Of a stretch of 64,000 bases of DNA, positions 52,576 through 61,525 are shown one piece after another (position 1 is the stretch's first letter; each line of letters starts with the position of its first letter). The stretch covers positions 2,662,498 to 2,726,497 of the forward strand of contig NZ_CP101655.1 in the NCBI RefSeq assembly GCF_028830055.1. The letters run 5' to 3'. The notes beneath the pieces were generated by a model. The model searched no databases, was not told where the DNA came from, and saw only the letters and a list, made by a program, of their open reading frames with translations. This DNA comes from Pseudomonas serboccidentalis. Lineage in GTDB: Bacteria; Pseudomonadota; Gammaproteobacteria; Pseudomonadales; Pseudomonadaceae. The position numbers and the translations under genes were made by a program.

Positions 52576-54642
52576 TTACGCGTCCGGCAGGGCCTGGAAT
52601 GGCGATTCTTTATCCGTACGCTCTTTTTTGCCCCAGGCGGCGATGCCGACCTTGAGCGCATAGAACAGGATGCTGAAGACCACGAACAGGAACAGCGCGG
52701 TGAGCGTTGCGTTGGTGTAAGCGTTGAAGATCACGTGCTGCATCTGGTCGATGCTCTTGGCCGGTGCGAGGATCTGACCATTGGCCAGCGCATCGCTGTA
52801 CTTCTTGGCCAGCGACAGGAAGCCGATCGCCGGGTTGGCGTCGAACAGCTTGATGAAGCCTGCGGTGGTGGTGCAGATCAGCAGCCAGGCCGCTGGCAGC
52901 AGGGTCACCCAGATGTAGCGTTGACGCTTCATCTTGATCAGCACAACGGTGCCGAGCATCAGCGCGATACCGGCCAGCATCTGGTTGGAGATACCGAACA
53001 GCGGCCACAGGGTGTTGATGCCGCCCAGTGGATCGATCACGCCCTGGTACAGCAACCAGCCCCACATCGCCACACAACCGGCGGTGGCGATCAGGTTGGC
53101 GGTCCACGACTCGGTGCGTTTCAGCGCCGGAACGAAGGAACCGAGCAGGTCCTGCAGCATGAAGCGCCCGGCACGGGTGCCGGCGTCCACAGCCGTCAGG
53201 ATGAACAGCGCTTCGAACAGGATCGCGAAGTGGTACCAGAACGCCATGGTGTTTTCACCCGGCAGGACACTGTGCAGGATCTGCGCAATACCGACCGCCA
53301 GGGTCGGCGCACCGCCGGCACGGGCCAGGATGGTGGTTTCACCGATGTCGTGAGCCACCGCTTGCAGCGCCTCAGGCGTGATCGCGAAGCCCCAGCTGCT
53401 GACCATTTGCGCGACCGATGCCACGTCACCGCCGACCACGGCGGCCGGGCTGTTCATGGCGAAGTACACGCCTGGCTCGATCACCGAAGCGGCGACCATG
53501 GCCATGATCGCCACGAACGATTCCATCAGCATGCCGCCGTAACCGATGTAACGGGCGTTGGTTTCGTTATCCAGCAGCTTCGGCGTGGTGCCCGAAGAGA
53601 TCAGCGCGTGGAAACCCGATACCGCACCGCAAGCGATGGTGATGAACAGGAACGGGAACAGACCGCCCTTCCATACCGGACCGGTGCCATCGACGAACTG
53701 GGTCAGCGCCGGCATTTTCAGCTCGGGCATGGTCACCAGAATGCCGATCGCCAGGGCGATGATGGTGCCGATCTTGAGGAACGTAGAGAGGTAGTCACGT
53801 GGCGCCAGAATCAGCCACACCGGCAGCACTGCCGCGACAAAACCGTAACCGATCAGCATCCAGGTGATCTGGATACCGGTGAAGCTGAAGGCCTTGGACC
53901 AGACCGGATCGGCGGCAATCTGCCCGCCCAGCCAGATCGAACCGAGCAGCAGCAACACGCCGATGACCGAGATCTCGCCGATGCGGCCCGGACGGATGTA
54001 GCGCATGTAAATGCCCATGAACATCGCGATCGGGATGGTCGCCATCACGGTGAAGATGCCCCACGGGCTCTCGGCCAGGGCTTTGACCACGATCAGCGCC
54101 AGCACCGCGAGGATGATGATCATGATCAGGAAGCAGCCGAACAATGCGATGGTGCCGGGGATGCGGCCCATTTCTTCACGCACCATGTCGCCCAGGGAAC
54201 GGCCGTTGCGACGGGTGGACATGAACAGGACCATGAAGTCCTGCACTGCGCCCGCCAGCACCACCCCGGCAATCAGCCACAGCGTGCCGGGCAGATAACC
54301 CATCTGCGCTGCCAGCACCGGGCCGACCAGCGGGCCTGCGCCGGCAATCGCGGCGAAGTGGTGACCGAAAAGAATGTGTTTGTTGGTTGGAACGTAGTCC
54401 AGACCGTCGTTGTTGAGCACGGCGGGGGTGGCCCGACGAGCATCGAGTTGCATCACATTGTTTGCGATGAACAGGCTGTAGTAACGGTACGCAACCAGAT
54501 AGATGGCCACTGCTGCGACCACGATCCACAAGGCGTTGATCGCCTCTCCTCGGCGCAATGCCACTACGCCCAGGGCGCACGCTCCTACGATTGCCAGCAC
54601 TAGCCAGGGTAAGTGGCGTAGCAGGCTATTATTATTTTTCAT
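52576..54642 (-). CDS. cstA: CstA family pyruvate/peptide transporter
   Basis: Inner-membrane protein of 688 residues with about 16 helices. Family blocks: [42 protein letters not shown] and GIANQMLA-like GISNQMLAGIAL. Known relatives (BtsT, CstA) import pyruvate with protons and respond to carbon starvation. ATG 54642 gives MKNNNSLLRHLPWLV; the frame upstream is spurious. Operon cstA-ybdD, perhaps extending to yjiA. Confidence 0.94.
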   Translation of the reverse strand: MKNNNSLLRHLPWLVLAIVGACALGVVALRRGEAINALWIVVAAVAIYLVAYRYYSLFIANNVMQLDARRATPAVLNNDGLDYVPTNKHILFGHHFAAIAGAGPLVGPVLAAQMGYLPGTLWLIAGVVLAGAVQDFMVLFMSTRRNGRSLGDMVREEMGRIPGTIALFGCFLIMIIILAVLALIVVKALAESPWGIFTVMATIPIAMFMGIYMRYIRPGRIGEISVIGVLLLLGSIWLGGQIAADPVWSKAFSFTGIQITWMLIGYGFVAAVLPVWLILAPRDYLSTFLKIGTIIALAIGILVTMPELKMPALTQFVDGTGPVWKGGLFPFLFITIACGAVSGFHALISSGTTPKLLDNETNARYIGYGGMLMESFVAIMAMVAASVIEPGVYFAMNSPAAVVGGDVASVAQMVSSWGFAITPEALQAVAHDIGETTILARAGGAPTLAVGIAQILHSVLPGENTMAFWYHFAILFEALFILTAVDAGTRAGRFMLQDLLGSFVPALKRTESWTANLIATAGCVAMWGWLLYQGVIDPLGGINTLWPLFGISNQMLAGIALMLGTVVLIKMKRQRYIWVTLLPAAWLLICTTTAGFIKLFDANPAIGFLSLAKKYSDALANGQILAPAKSIDQMQHVIFNAYTNATLTALFLFVVFSILFYALKVGIAAWGKKERTDKESPFQALPDA

Positions 54643-54801
54643 TTTATTATTCCAGCCAGGGTGGACAAGAAAGACAGCCACCCCGAGTTTAGCGCTACTG
54701 GCGGCAAAGACCATACCCCGACATTGGTCTAGACGCCTTGTTGGTTGGCAGGCCCCTGCTGGAGCGGTCTATAGTCAGCGAACCCTATTGAGGATTGCGC
54801 C

Positions 54802-55170
54802 ATGAGTGAACCCCCAGCCAATCGTCGTCGCTTCAAACGTATTGCGTTCGATGCCAGAACCGAGCTGAGTCAGGGCCAATACATCTGGCCGGTGAAACTG
54901 ATCGATCTGTCGCTCAAGGGCCTGCTTATCGAACGGCCGGAACCGTGGCTTGGGGATGCGGAGCAGGATTTTTTCGTCGACATTCATCTGAGCGATGACG
55001 TGGATATTCAGATGGATGTGCATCTGGCCCACGAAGACCATGGGCAACTGGGGTTTGTCTGCCGGCATATCAGCCTGGAATCGATCCAGCGCTTGCGGCG
55101 GTTGATCGAGCTCAATCTGGCGGATGAGGCGGAACTTGAGCGCGAATTGGGCGCCCTGATTGAAATCTGA
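54802..55170 (+). CDS. mapZ: PilZ-domain c-di-GMP receptor (MapZ type)
   Basis: Single PilZ domain of 122 residues. The c-di-GMP motifs are RRFKR (RxxxR) near the N-terminus and DLSLKG (DxSxxG). In P. aeruginosa the protein at this locus, before radA, binds the chemotaxis methyltransferase CheR1 and tunes flagellar switching. GAGGA lies 7 nt before the ATG, and TATAGT at 54770 is a probable -10. Confidence 0.88.
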   Translation: MSEPPANRRRFKRIAFDARTELSQGQYIWPVKLIDLSLKGLLIERPEPWLGDAEQDFFVDIHLSDDVDIQMDVHLAHEDHGQLGFVCRHISLESIQRLRRLIELNLADEAELERELGALIEI

Positions 55171-55174
55171 TCCA

Positions 55175-55253
55175 TGTAGGAGCTGCCGCAGGCTGCGATC
55201 TTTTGATCTTGAAAACACAATCAAAAGATCGCAGCCTGCGGCAGCTCCCACAC
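55175..55253. repeat. REP doublet, inside-out (TGTAGGAGCTGCCGCAGGCTGCGATCTTTT class)
   Basis: TGTAGGAGCTGCCGCAGG...GATCTTTT and then AAAAGATCGCAGCCTGCGGC...CACA. The AAAAGATC ends face each other, opposite to 1383, 22203 and 41594. Lies between convergent mapZ and radA. Confidence 0.87.
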
Positions 55254-55264
55254 AGGATTCTGGG

Positions 55265-56632
55265 TTACTCGAAGAGTGCGTCCAAGGCTTGTTCCAGCCG
55301 GGTCACGGCGATGATCTGCAACCCCGCCGGCGCCTCTTTCGGTGCATTGCCCTTGGGCACGATCGCCCGCTTGAAGCCATGCTTGGCTGCTTCCTTCAAA
55401 CGCTCCTGCCCGCTTGGCACCGGACGGACTTCACCGGACAACCCCACTTCACCAAATACCAGCAGATCATGCGGTAACGGCCGGTTGCGCAGGCTCGACA
55501 TCACCGCTGCCATCAACGCCAGGTCAGACGCGGTTTCCAGCACTTTCACCCCACCGACCACGTTGAGGAACACGTCCTGATCGTGAGTCGGAATACCACC
55601 GTGGCGGTGCAAGACCGCGAGCAGCATCGCCAGGCGGTTCTGATCCAGACCCAGGGTTACCCGCCGAGGATTGGCCAGATGGCTGTCATCCACCAGCGCC
55701 TGCACTTCCACCAGCATCGGCCGGGTACCTTCCCAAGTCGCCATGACCACACTGCCCGGGACTTCTTCCTGAGCACGGGTGAGAAAAATCGCCGAAGGGT
55801 TGGAGACTTCTTTCAAACCCTTGTCAGTCATGCCGAACACGCCGAGTTCGTTGACCGCACCGAAACGGTTTTTCACCGCCCGCAACAAACGCAGCCGACC
55901 ATCGGACTCGCCTTCGAAATACAGCACGGTATCGACCATGTGCTCCAGGACCCGTGGACCGGCGAGCGCGCCTTCCTTCGTGACGTGACCGACGAGGAAA
56001 ATCGCCGTACCGCTCTGTTTGGCATAACGCACCAGCAGCGCCGCGCTCTCGCGCACTTGCGACACGCCACCGGGGGCCGACTGCAATTGTTCGGTGAAGA
56101 TGGTCTGGATCGAGTCGATCACCATCACCTTGGGTTTTTCCTGGCGGGCGGTGGCGATGATGGTTTCGATGCAGGTTTCGGTCATCACCCGCAGCTGATC
56201 CTGCGGCAGCCCCAAACGGCGGGCGCGCATGGCCACTTGCTGCTGGGATTCTTCGCCGGTGACGTACAGCGCCGGCATGCTCTTGGCGAGGTTGCACAGG
56301 GTCTGCAGCAGAATCGTCGACTTGCCGATGCCCGGGTCACCACCGATCAACACCACCGAACCGTCGACCAGACCGCCGCCGAGCACCCGGTCCAGTTCAC
56401 CGGACGCGGTAGAGAAGCGCGGAATCTCTTCGATGCTGACTTCGGCCAGCGTCTTGATCTGCGCCTGCTGCCCGGCCCAGCCAGTACGCCCGGTGGGCGC
56501 CGTGGCACCGCCGCTCTCGATCATGGTTTCGGTCAGGGTGTTCCAGGCGCCGCACTCGCCGCACTGGCCCGCCCACTTGGGAAAGGTTGCGCCGCACTCG
56601 GTGCAGCCGTACATGCGCTTGGCCTTGGCCAT
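55265..56632 (-). CDS. radA: DNA repair protein RadA
   Basis: Protein of 455 residues. The N-terminal zinc finger has CTEC...CGEC, then Walker A GGDPGIGKST, the RadA-specific KNRFG motif (AVKNRFGAVNE) and a C-terminal LonC-like domain (LPHDLLVFGEVGLSGEVRPV). Branch-migration helicase in recombination. Single gene, 43 nt after ankB. Confidence 0.96.
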   Translation of the reverse strand: MAKAKRMYGCTECGATFPKWAGQCGECGAWNTLTETMIESGGATAPTGRTGWAGQQAQIKTLAEVSIEEIPRFSTASGELDRVLGGGLVDGSVVLIGGDPGIGKSTILLQTLCNLAKSMPALYVTGEESQQQVAMRARRLGLPQDQLRVMTETCIETIIATARQEKPKVMVIDSIQTIFTEQLQSAPGGVSQVRESAALLVRYAKQSGTAIFLVGHVTKEGALAGPRVLEHMVDTVLYFEGESDGRLRLLRAVKNRFGAVNELGVFGMTDKGLKEVSNPSAIFLTRAQEEVPGSVVMATWEGTRPMLVEVQALVDDSHLANPRRVTLGLDQNRLAMLLAVLHRHGGIPTHDQDVFLNVVGGVKVLETASDLALMAAVMSSLRNRPLPHDLLVFGEVGLSGEVRPVPSGQERLKEAAKHGFKRAIVPKGNAPKEAPAGLQIIAVTRLEQALDALFE

Positions 56633-56675
56633 CTGGATCCCCTAGCAAAAACCGCGATGATAACGCAGCCATCGT

Positions 56676-57212
56676 TCAACGCGGCGCGGCGGTGCGGATT
56701 TCACCGTTGGCCAGACGCGCGGCGCTGTTGCCCAGCGGGTCTTCGGCATTGAGGTCGGCGCCCTTGGCCTTGAGCGCATCGAGCAGTTCGACGCGCTTGA
56801 ACAACCCGGCATACATGGCGGCGGTCTGACCTGCGCCGTTACGCTGATCGGGGCTGCAATCGGTGGCCATCAGCCGTCGGGCGATCTGCATCTCGCCCTT
56901 GAAAATCGCGCCCATCAGCGCCGTGTTGCCACGCTGATCCTGCGCGCAGGCATCGGCGCCCGCCGCCAGCAAGCGGTCCACCGCATCGCCCTGGCCGTGA
57001 TACGCCGCCAGAATCAGCGCGGTGTAGCCTTTGCTGTCGCGGGTATCGAGGGAATAACCGGATTCGATAAAGGTGTCGAGCATCGGCACGTCACCGCGCC
57101 GGGCGGCATCAAAGTAATAATCCTGCAACTGGGCCTTGATCGCCTCAGGGCTTTGCCCGGCCTGCGCCGTAAAGGACAGGCATCCGAGCAACAGTAAAAG
57201 ATAAGGACGCAT
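56676..57212 (-). CDS. ankB: Ankyrin-repeat protein AnkB
   Basis: Protein of 178 residues with a signal peptide (MRPYLLLLLGCLSFTAQA) and about four ankyrin repeats (SKGYTALILAAYHGQGDAVDRLLAAGADA, RGNTALMGAIFKGE, GQTAAMYAGLFKRVELLDALKAKGADL). In P. aeruginosa the homologue beside katB is needed for full KatB activity in the periplasm. 60 nt after katB, with a hairpin between them. Confidence 0.92.
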   Translation of the reverse strand: MRPYLLLLLGCLSFTAQAGQSPEAIKAQLQDYYFDAARRGDVPMLDTFIESGYSLDTRDSKGYTALILAAYHGQGDAVDRLLAAGADACAQDQRGNTALMGAIFKGEMQIARRLMATDCSPDQRNGAGQTAAMYAGLFKRVELLDALKAKGADLNAEDPLGNSAARLANGEIRTAAPR

Positions 57213-57232
57213 AAACGCTCTCCTTGGGCAGA

Positions 57233-57255
57233 GCGGGGCCTGACTCAGGCCCCGC
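57233..57255 (-). promoter_or_regulatory. Intercistronic hairpin between katB and ankB
   Basis: GCGGGGCCTGA and its exact complement TCAGGCCCCGC are separated by a single base (in practice a 9-bp stem with a 5-nt loop). No T-run follows on the minus strand. Probably lowers ankB expression relative to katB or protects the katB 3' end. Confidence 0.75.
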
Positions 57256-57272
57256 GTTGCATGGCGTCGAGA

Positions 57273-58814
57273 TCAGTCGACGAGTTTTGCTGCCAGCGCC
57301 TTGACCCGGCTCAGGTCGCCCTTGGCCACTTTGGTCACACCGGTCCCGTATTCCGGGTCGGCCTTATAGAGGAAGGACAGGATGATGTGCTTGCTCTCAT
57401 CATCGGTGGTCGCCAGCGAGCCGCCGAAGCTGTCGATCAGGTCCTGACGTTCCTGCTGGCTGAACGAGCGATACAAATCACCGGCCTGCTTGAAGTTCTG
57501 CTCACGCTGAATCTTCGCCTGCTGCGTGCTGCCCGCCAGCGCCAACTCGCTGTAGCGCGCACCTTGCGGCTCTTCACGCGGCTGCAGACGGCTCGGCTGG
57601 TAGTTGACGCCAGACTGGGTGGCACCGAAGTTCATCGCGCCATCCTGATTGCCATTGTTGACGGCAACTTTCGGCGCATTGATCGGCAACTGCAGGGCAT
57701 TGGCGCCCAGGCGATACATTTGCGTATCGGCATAAGAGAACACTCGGCCCTGTAACAGACGGTCCTCGGAAGGCTCAATGCCCGGAACAACATTGGCCGG
57801 TGCCATGGCAACTTGTTCGGTTTCCTGGAACACATTGGCCGGATTACGGTTCAACACCATTTGTCCAACTTTTCGTTCTGGAACATTCGGCCAGATCTTG
57901 GTGGCGTCCAATGGATCGAAATCAAACTTGGACAAATCTTGCGGTTTCAGCACTTGAATGTACAAGTCCCACTTTGGGAAGTTGCCTTTATTGATATTAC
58001 TCACCAAGTCATTGGTCATATGACTGTAGTCTTGACCCTGAACAGTCACGACTTGTTTTGGCGAAAGATTTTTGATGCCTTGCAAACTCTTCCAGTGAAA
58101 CTTGACGTAGTGCACTTCCCCTTTGGCGTTGACCAACTTGTAGGCGTGTACACCATTGCCGTCCATTTCCCGATAACTGGCCGGCGTGCCCGAGTTCGAG
58201 TAGAGCTCGGTCAGCGTTCGGGTGGATTCCGGTACGTGGGAGAAGAAGTCGAAGCGACGTGAGTCATCGTCAAGGTTGGTACGTGGATCGGGTTTGAACG
58301 CATGGACCATGTCCGGAAACTTGATCGCATCGCGAATGAAGAACGTCGGGAAGTTGTTGCCGACCAGATCCCAGTTGCCGTCGGCGGTGTAGAACTTGGT
58401 AGCAAAACCCCGCGGATCGCGCAGGGTTTCCGGGGAGTGGTTGCCATGCACCACCGCGGAGAAACGTACGAACACCGGGGTGACCTGGCCTGCGGCGAAC
58501 ACCTTGGCCTTGCTCAGGTCGCTGAGGTCGTTGGTCACGGTGAAGGTGCCGTGGGCACCCGTGCCGCGTGCATGCACCACGCGCTCGGGAATACGCTCAC
58601 GGTCAAAACGCTGCAGTTTCTGGATCAGTTGCACATCCTGCAGCAGCACCGGGCCGTTGGCGCCGGCCGTTTGCGAGTTCTGATTGTCGCCGACCGCTGC
58701 GCCGTTATCCCGGGTCAGGGGCGCGGCTTGCACGGAGAAGGTCAACAGGCTGGCGGTCAGTACGCCGAGCGTACGGCGATGGGGAAAAGTCCCCAGTCCA
58801 AGAGTGGAGTTCAT
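57273..58814 (-). CDS. katB: Catalase KatB
   Basis: Monofunctional haem catalase of 513 residues with a signal peptide (cleavage about FSVQA-AP), so probably periplasmic. The distal His lies in RVVHARGTGAHG and the haem Tyr in RVFSYADTQMYRLG. ATG 58814 matches the annotated start of relatives. The katB-ankB pair is the usual Pseudomonas peroxide-induced unit. A 16-bp near-palindrome lies 60 nt upstream. Confidence 0.94.
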   Translation of the reverse strand: MNSTLGLGTFPHRRTLGVLTASLLTFSVQAAPLTRDNGAAVGDNQNSQTAGANGPVLLQDVQLIQKLQRFDRERIPERVVHARGTGAHGTFTVTNDLSDLSKAKVFAAGQVTPVFVRFSAVVHGNHSPETLRDPRGFATKFYTADGNWDLVGNNFPTFFIRDAIKFPDMVHAFKPDPRTNLDDDSRRFDFFSHVPESTRTLTELYSNSGTPASYREMDGNGVHAYKLVNAKGEVHYVKFHWKSLQGIKNLSPKQVVTVQGQDYSHMTNDLVSNINKGNFPKWDLYIQVLKPQDLSKFDFDPLDATKIWPNVPERKVGQMVLNRNPANVFQETEQVAMAPANVVPGIEPSEDRLLQGRVFSYADTQMYRLGANALQLPINAPKVAVNNGNQDGAMNFGATQSGVNYQPSRLQPREEPQGARYSELALAGSTQQAKIQREQNFKQAGDLYRSFSQQERQDLIDSFGGSLATTDDESKHIILSFLYKADPEYGTGVTKVAKGDLSRVKALAAKLVD

Positions 58815-58873
58815 ATCAGGTTCCTCTGGTTCTTTTGGGCGCATCCAGGTGCGCCAAACAGAGGCTAGAGCGC

Positions 58874-58889
58874 TATGTCCGCGAACATA
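58874..58889. promoter_or_regulatory. Near-palindrome upstream of katB
   Basis: TATGTCCGCGAACATA, symmetrical except for one base pair, lies 60 nt before the katB start in the katB-mscL gap. It does not match the OxyR four-half-site pattern well. Possible operator. Confidence 0.35.
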
Positions 58890-59100
58890 AATAGAAAGTT
58901 CGTAACCCGATGATTGAAAAAATTGGCTTCCCGGTCAGCGAGTTACGGCGTATTTCGCGCGCGATTAGTGGCACTTTGCAAACTAATCGTCGATTCATGT
59001 GTCGATAAAAACGGGCATTGTAAGAAGGTGTTTCGCGCAGGACGCGTTTTGCTGATTTACACTGCGTACACCAACCTCATCTGTAACAAGGAAATAACCT

Positions 59101-59514
59101 ATGGGCGTGATAAGTGAGTTCAAGGCCTTCGCGGTCAAAGGCAATGTGGTCGACATGGCCGTCGGTATCATCATCGGTGCCGCCTTCGGCAAAATCGTCT
59201 CGTCGTTTGTCGGTGACGTGATCATGCCGCCAATCGGCCTGCTGATCGGTGGGGTGGACTTCAGTGATCTGGCCATCACGCTGAAAGCCGCCGAGGGCAA
59301 CGCCCCGGCAGTGGTCATGGCTTACGGAAAATTCATCCAGAGCATTCTGGACTTCGTGATCGTCGCCTTCGCGATTTTCATGGGTGTCAAAGCCATCAAC
59401 CGCCTGAAACGCGAAGAAGCCGTGGCCCCTTCCCTGCCACCGGTTCCGACCAAGGAAGAAGAGTTGCTCGGCGAGATCCGCGATCTGCTCAAAGCCCAGA
59501 ACGACCGGCCTTGA
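59101..59514 (+). CDS. mscL: Large-conductance mechanosensitive channel MscL
   Basis: Protein of 137 residues with two membrane helices. The pore helix is [31 protein letters not shown]; the C-terminal bundle starts near [12 protein letters not shown]. It releases solutes on hypo-osmotic shock. AAGGAA lies 7 nt before the ATG, and TACACT near 59060 is a possible -10. Confidence 0.97.
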   Translation: MGVISEFKAFAVKGNVVDMAVGIIIGAAFGKIVSSFVGDVIMPPIGLLIGGVDFSDLAITLKAAEGNAPAVVMAYGKFIQSILDFVIVAFAIFMGVKAINRLKREEAVAPSLPPVPTKEEELLGEIRDLLKAQNDRP

Positions 59515-59528
59515 CGGCTTCATGAATG

Positions 59529-59557
59529 AAAACGGCGCCTGATGGCGCCGTTTTTTT
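59529..59557 (+). terminator. Bidirectional terminator mscL/ferredoxin reductase
   Basis: AAAACGGCGCC-TGAT-GGCGCCGTTTTTTT, between the convergent ends of mscL and the reductase gene. Confidence 0.92.
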
Positions 59558-60332
59558 ACCAGTAGTTTTCTACGGCCACCTGCCCCGGCCGCCGCGTGAG
59601 GCTCAAGTTCATGTGGCGTTGTTTCAGCAATGCCCGGGTGTCATCGATCATCTGCGGATTGCCGCACAACATCACCCGCGAATGCTCGGCAGTCAGTTCA
59701 ACACCTGCAACACGCTCCAGCTCGCCACTTTCGATCAGGCTGGTGATGCGGCCGTGCAAGGCGCCAGGAAAATGTTCGCGGGTAACCGTGGGGATGAATT
59801 GCAGTTTATGCGCGTGCTCCGCCAGGTAATCACGCTGGGCCAGCCCCGCGATCAGCGACTGATAGGCCAGTTCCCGTGCTTCACGCACGCTGTACACCAG
59901 GATGATTCGCTCAAACCGTTCCCACACTTCAAAGTCCTGCAGGATCGACAGAAACGGCGCGACCCCGGTCCCTGTGGATAACAGCCACAGGTCCCGACCG
60001 TCGACGAAACGATCCAGCGTCAGGTAACCAAAGGCCTGGCGCTCTACCAGCAAGGTATCGCCAGCCTGCAATCGGCTCAGCTCACTGGTGAATTCGCCCC
60101 GCGGCACCACGATGGAAAAAAACTCGAGAAATTCATCGAAGGGCGAGGAGACCATTGAGTAGGCACGCCACACCGTACTGCCATCAGCTCTGGTCACCCC
60201 CAGGCGGGCGAATTGTCCGGCGCGGAACCTGAAACCCGCATCACGTGTGGTGCGCAGGGAGAACAGACTGGGGGTCAAGGGCTGCACGTCGAGCAAGGTC
60301 TGGGCGGTAAATTTCTCTGCGCTGGCAGTCAT
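59556..60332 (-). CDS. Ferredoxin/flavodoxin-NADP+ reductase
   Basis: Bacterial-type FNR of 258 residues. The FAD domain has RAYSMVSSPF (RxYS). The NADP domain has STGTGVAPFLSIL and CGNPQMI. The C-terminus ends VAVENYW, a Trp-ended tail seen in subclass I bacterial reductases. It passes electrons between NADPH and ferredoxin or flavodoxin. Pseudomonads have more than one Fpr, and I do not assign which. Confidence 0.9.
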   Translation of the reverse strand: MTASAEKFTAQTLLDVQPLTPSLFSLRTTRDAGFRFRAGQFARLGVTRADGSTVWRAYSMVSSPFDEFLEFFSIVVPRGEFTSELSRLQAGDTLLVERQAFGYLTLDRFVDGRDLWLLSTGTGVAPFLSILQDFEVWERFERIILVYSVREARELAYQSLIAGLAQRDYLAEHAHKLQFIPTVTREHFPGALHGRITSLIESGELERVAGVELTAEHSRVMLCGNPQMIDDTRALLKQRHMNLSLTRRPGQVAVENYW

Positions 60333-60565
60333 GGTCTACTCCACTGAAAGTACTCTGCCAGTTTCACGCAAACTCACACCATAGAAAACCACTGATTTTG
60401 TGATGTCTTTTCATGAAAACGCGGTAATGAGAAAAAGCCCAAAACACCACTGAATACTGTCCGAATGCTCAGTAAATAAAAGATAAAACTACAAGGACAT
60501 ATCTTCCCTTAATAACTTCAAACAACAGAATCCACATCCCAAAGAGCAAAAAATTCAATGCAACT

Positions 60566-60583
60566 TGTAGGACCTGTCCTACA
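60566..60583. promoter_or_regulatory. Perfect 18-bp palindrome (lux-box-like) upstream of the LuxR gene
   Basis: TGTAGGAC-CT-GTCCTACA, perfectly symmetrical and of lux-box size, lies 67 nt before the LuxR start codon in an AT-rich gap. A plausible site for auto-regulation by the LuxR protein. Confidence 0.6.
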
Positions 60584-60650
60584 CTCGACTGCGTGCCGGA
60601 TCCATTGGATCCAAAAAGCACCCCAAGAAATGACACACGGAGAGTTTGTG

Positions 60651-61379
60651 ATGGAAATGTGGAAGGAGTCGCAATTAAAGCAACTGTCTTTCGCAAGAGA
60701 AATAGAGACCGCTTATCCGATCCTGCTGCGATTCACTCAAAACATTGGTTTCAATTTTTGTGCTGTCTCATTGACATCAATTAATCGGAACGCCGACTTT
60801 AAAACCTTGCGAATCAATAATTACCCTCAAGATTGGAATCAACTCTATGAAAAGGAACGCTACAGAACAGTTGACCCGATAGTCACGCATTGCAATCGCT
60901 CCATGCTACCCGTTGTCTGGAGTGAAGAATTCTTTTCCCACACCCCCCAGTTGTGGGAGGCCCAACAGCAACATGGATTGCGATACGGCTGGTCCCAGTC
61001 GTTCCACCATGAGGCTACCGGGCTGTGCAGCACGCTCAGTCTTGCCAGAAAACACGATCCGCTGAGCCCGCTCGAGTTATACGAGCATTCTGGCTACATG
61101 CTTTACGCGATCAGCCATCTGAGCGACCTGTTCGTCAGAACCCTGCCCAAACCTCAAAAAAATCCGGAGCATCCGCATCTTTCACCGCGGGAACTGGAAG
61201 TGCTGAAGCTCTCGGCGCTCGGCAAGACGGCCTACGAGATTGCCCGAATCCTCTGTCTGAGCGAGCGCACCGTGAATTACCATGTGCAAAACGTGATCAT
61301 CAAACTGAAAGTCTGCAACAAGATTTCTGCCGTCATCGCCGCCAGCCGTTGCGGTCTTCTCGACGCCCCCAACCCCTAA
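60651..61379 (+). CDS. Solo LuxR-type quorum-sensing regulator
   Basis: Protein of 242 residues. The autoinducer-binding domain (about 15-160) keeps the conserved residues at exact spacing: W62, Y66, D75, P76, W90 and a Gly at 113. The C-terminal helix-turn-helix is LSPRELEVLKLSALGKTAYEIARILCLSERTVNYHVQNVIIKL. No luxI is nearby, so it is a solo, probably AHL-binding. ATG 60651 has GGAG 8 nt upstream; starts further up cross the palindrome at 60566. The gene and its upstream region are AT-richer than the flanks. Confidence 0.9.
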   Translation: MEMWKESQLKQLSFAREIETAYPILLRFTQNIGFNFCAVSLTSINRNADFKTLRINNYPQDWNQLYEKERYRTVDPIVTHCNRSMLPVVWSEEFFSHTPQLWEAQQQHGLRYGWSQSFHHEATGLCSTLSLARKHDPLSPLELYEHSGYMLYAISHLSDLFVRTLPKPQKNPEHPHLSPRELEVLKLSALGKTAYEIARILCLSERTVNYHVQNVIIKLKVCNKISAVIAASRCGLLDAPNP

Positions 61380-61525
61380 AAGCTGCGAGTATTTCAACGG
61401 AAAAAAACGTACCATTTGCGACCTTCCTGAGTGATGACGCTAAACGTCGTATTCCACTCGGACGGTTCCGCTGCGCAACACCCTGGGCTGCGGGCCACCC
61501 GTTGATTAACCAGAGTTCCCGCCCC

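Noticed and set aside
60469..60696. Minus-strand 75-codon hydrophobic frame before the LuxR gene
   Set aside because: Overlaps the LuxR start and its operator palindrome, has no ribosome binding site, and sits in AT-rich promoter DNA.
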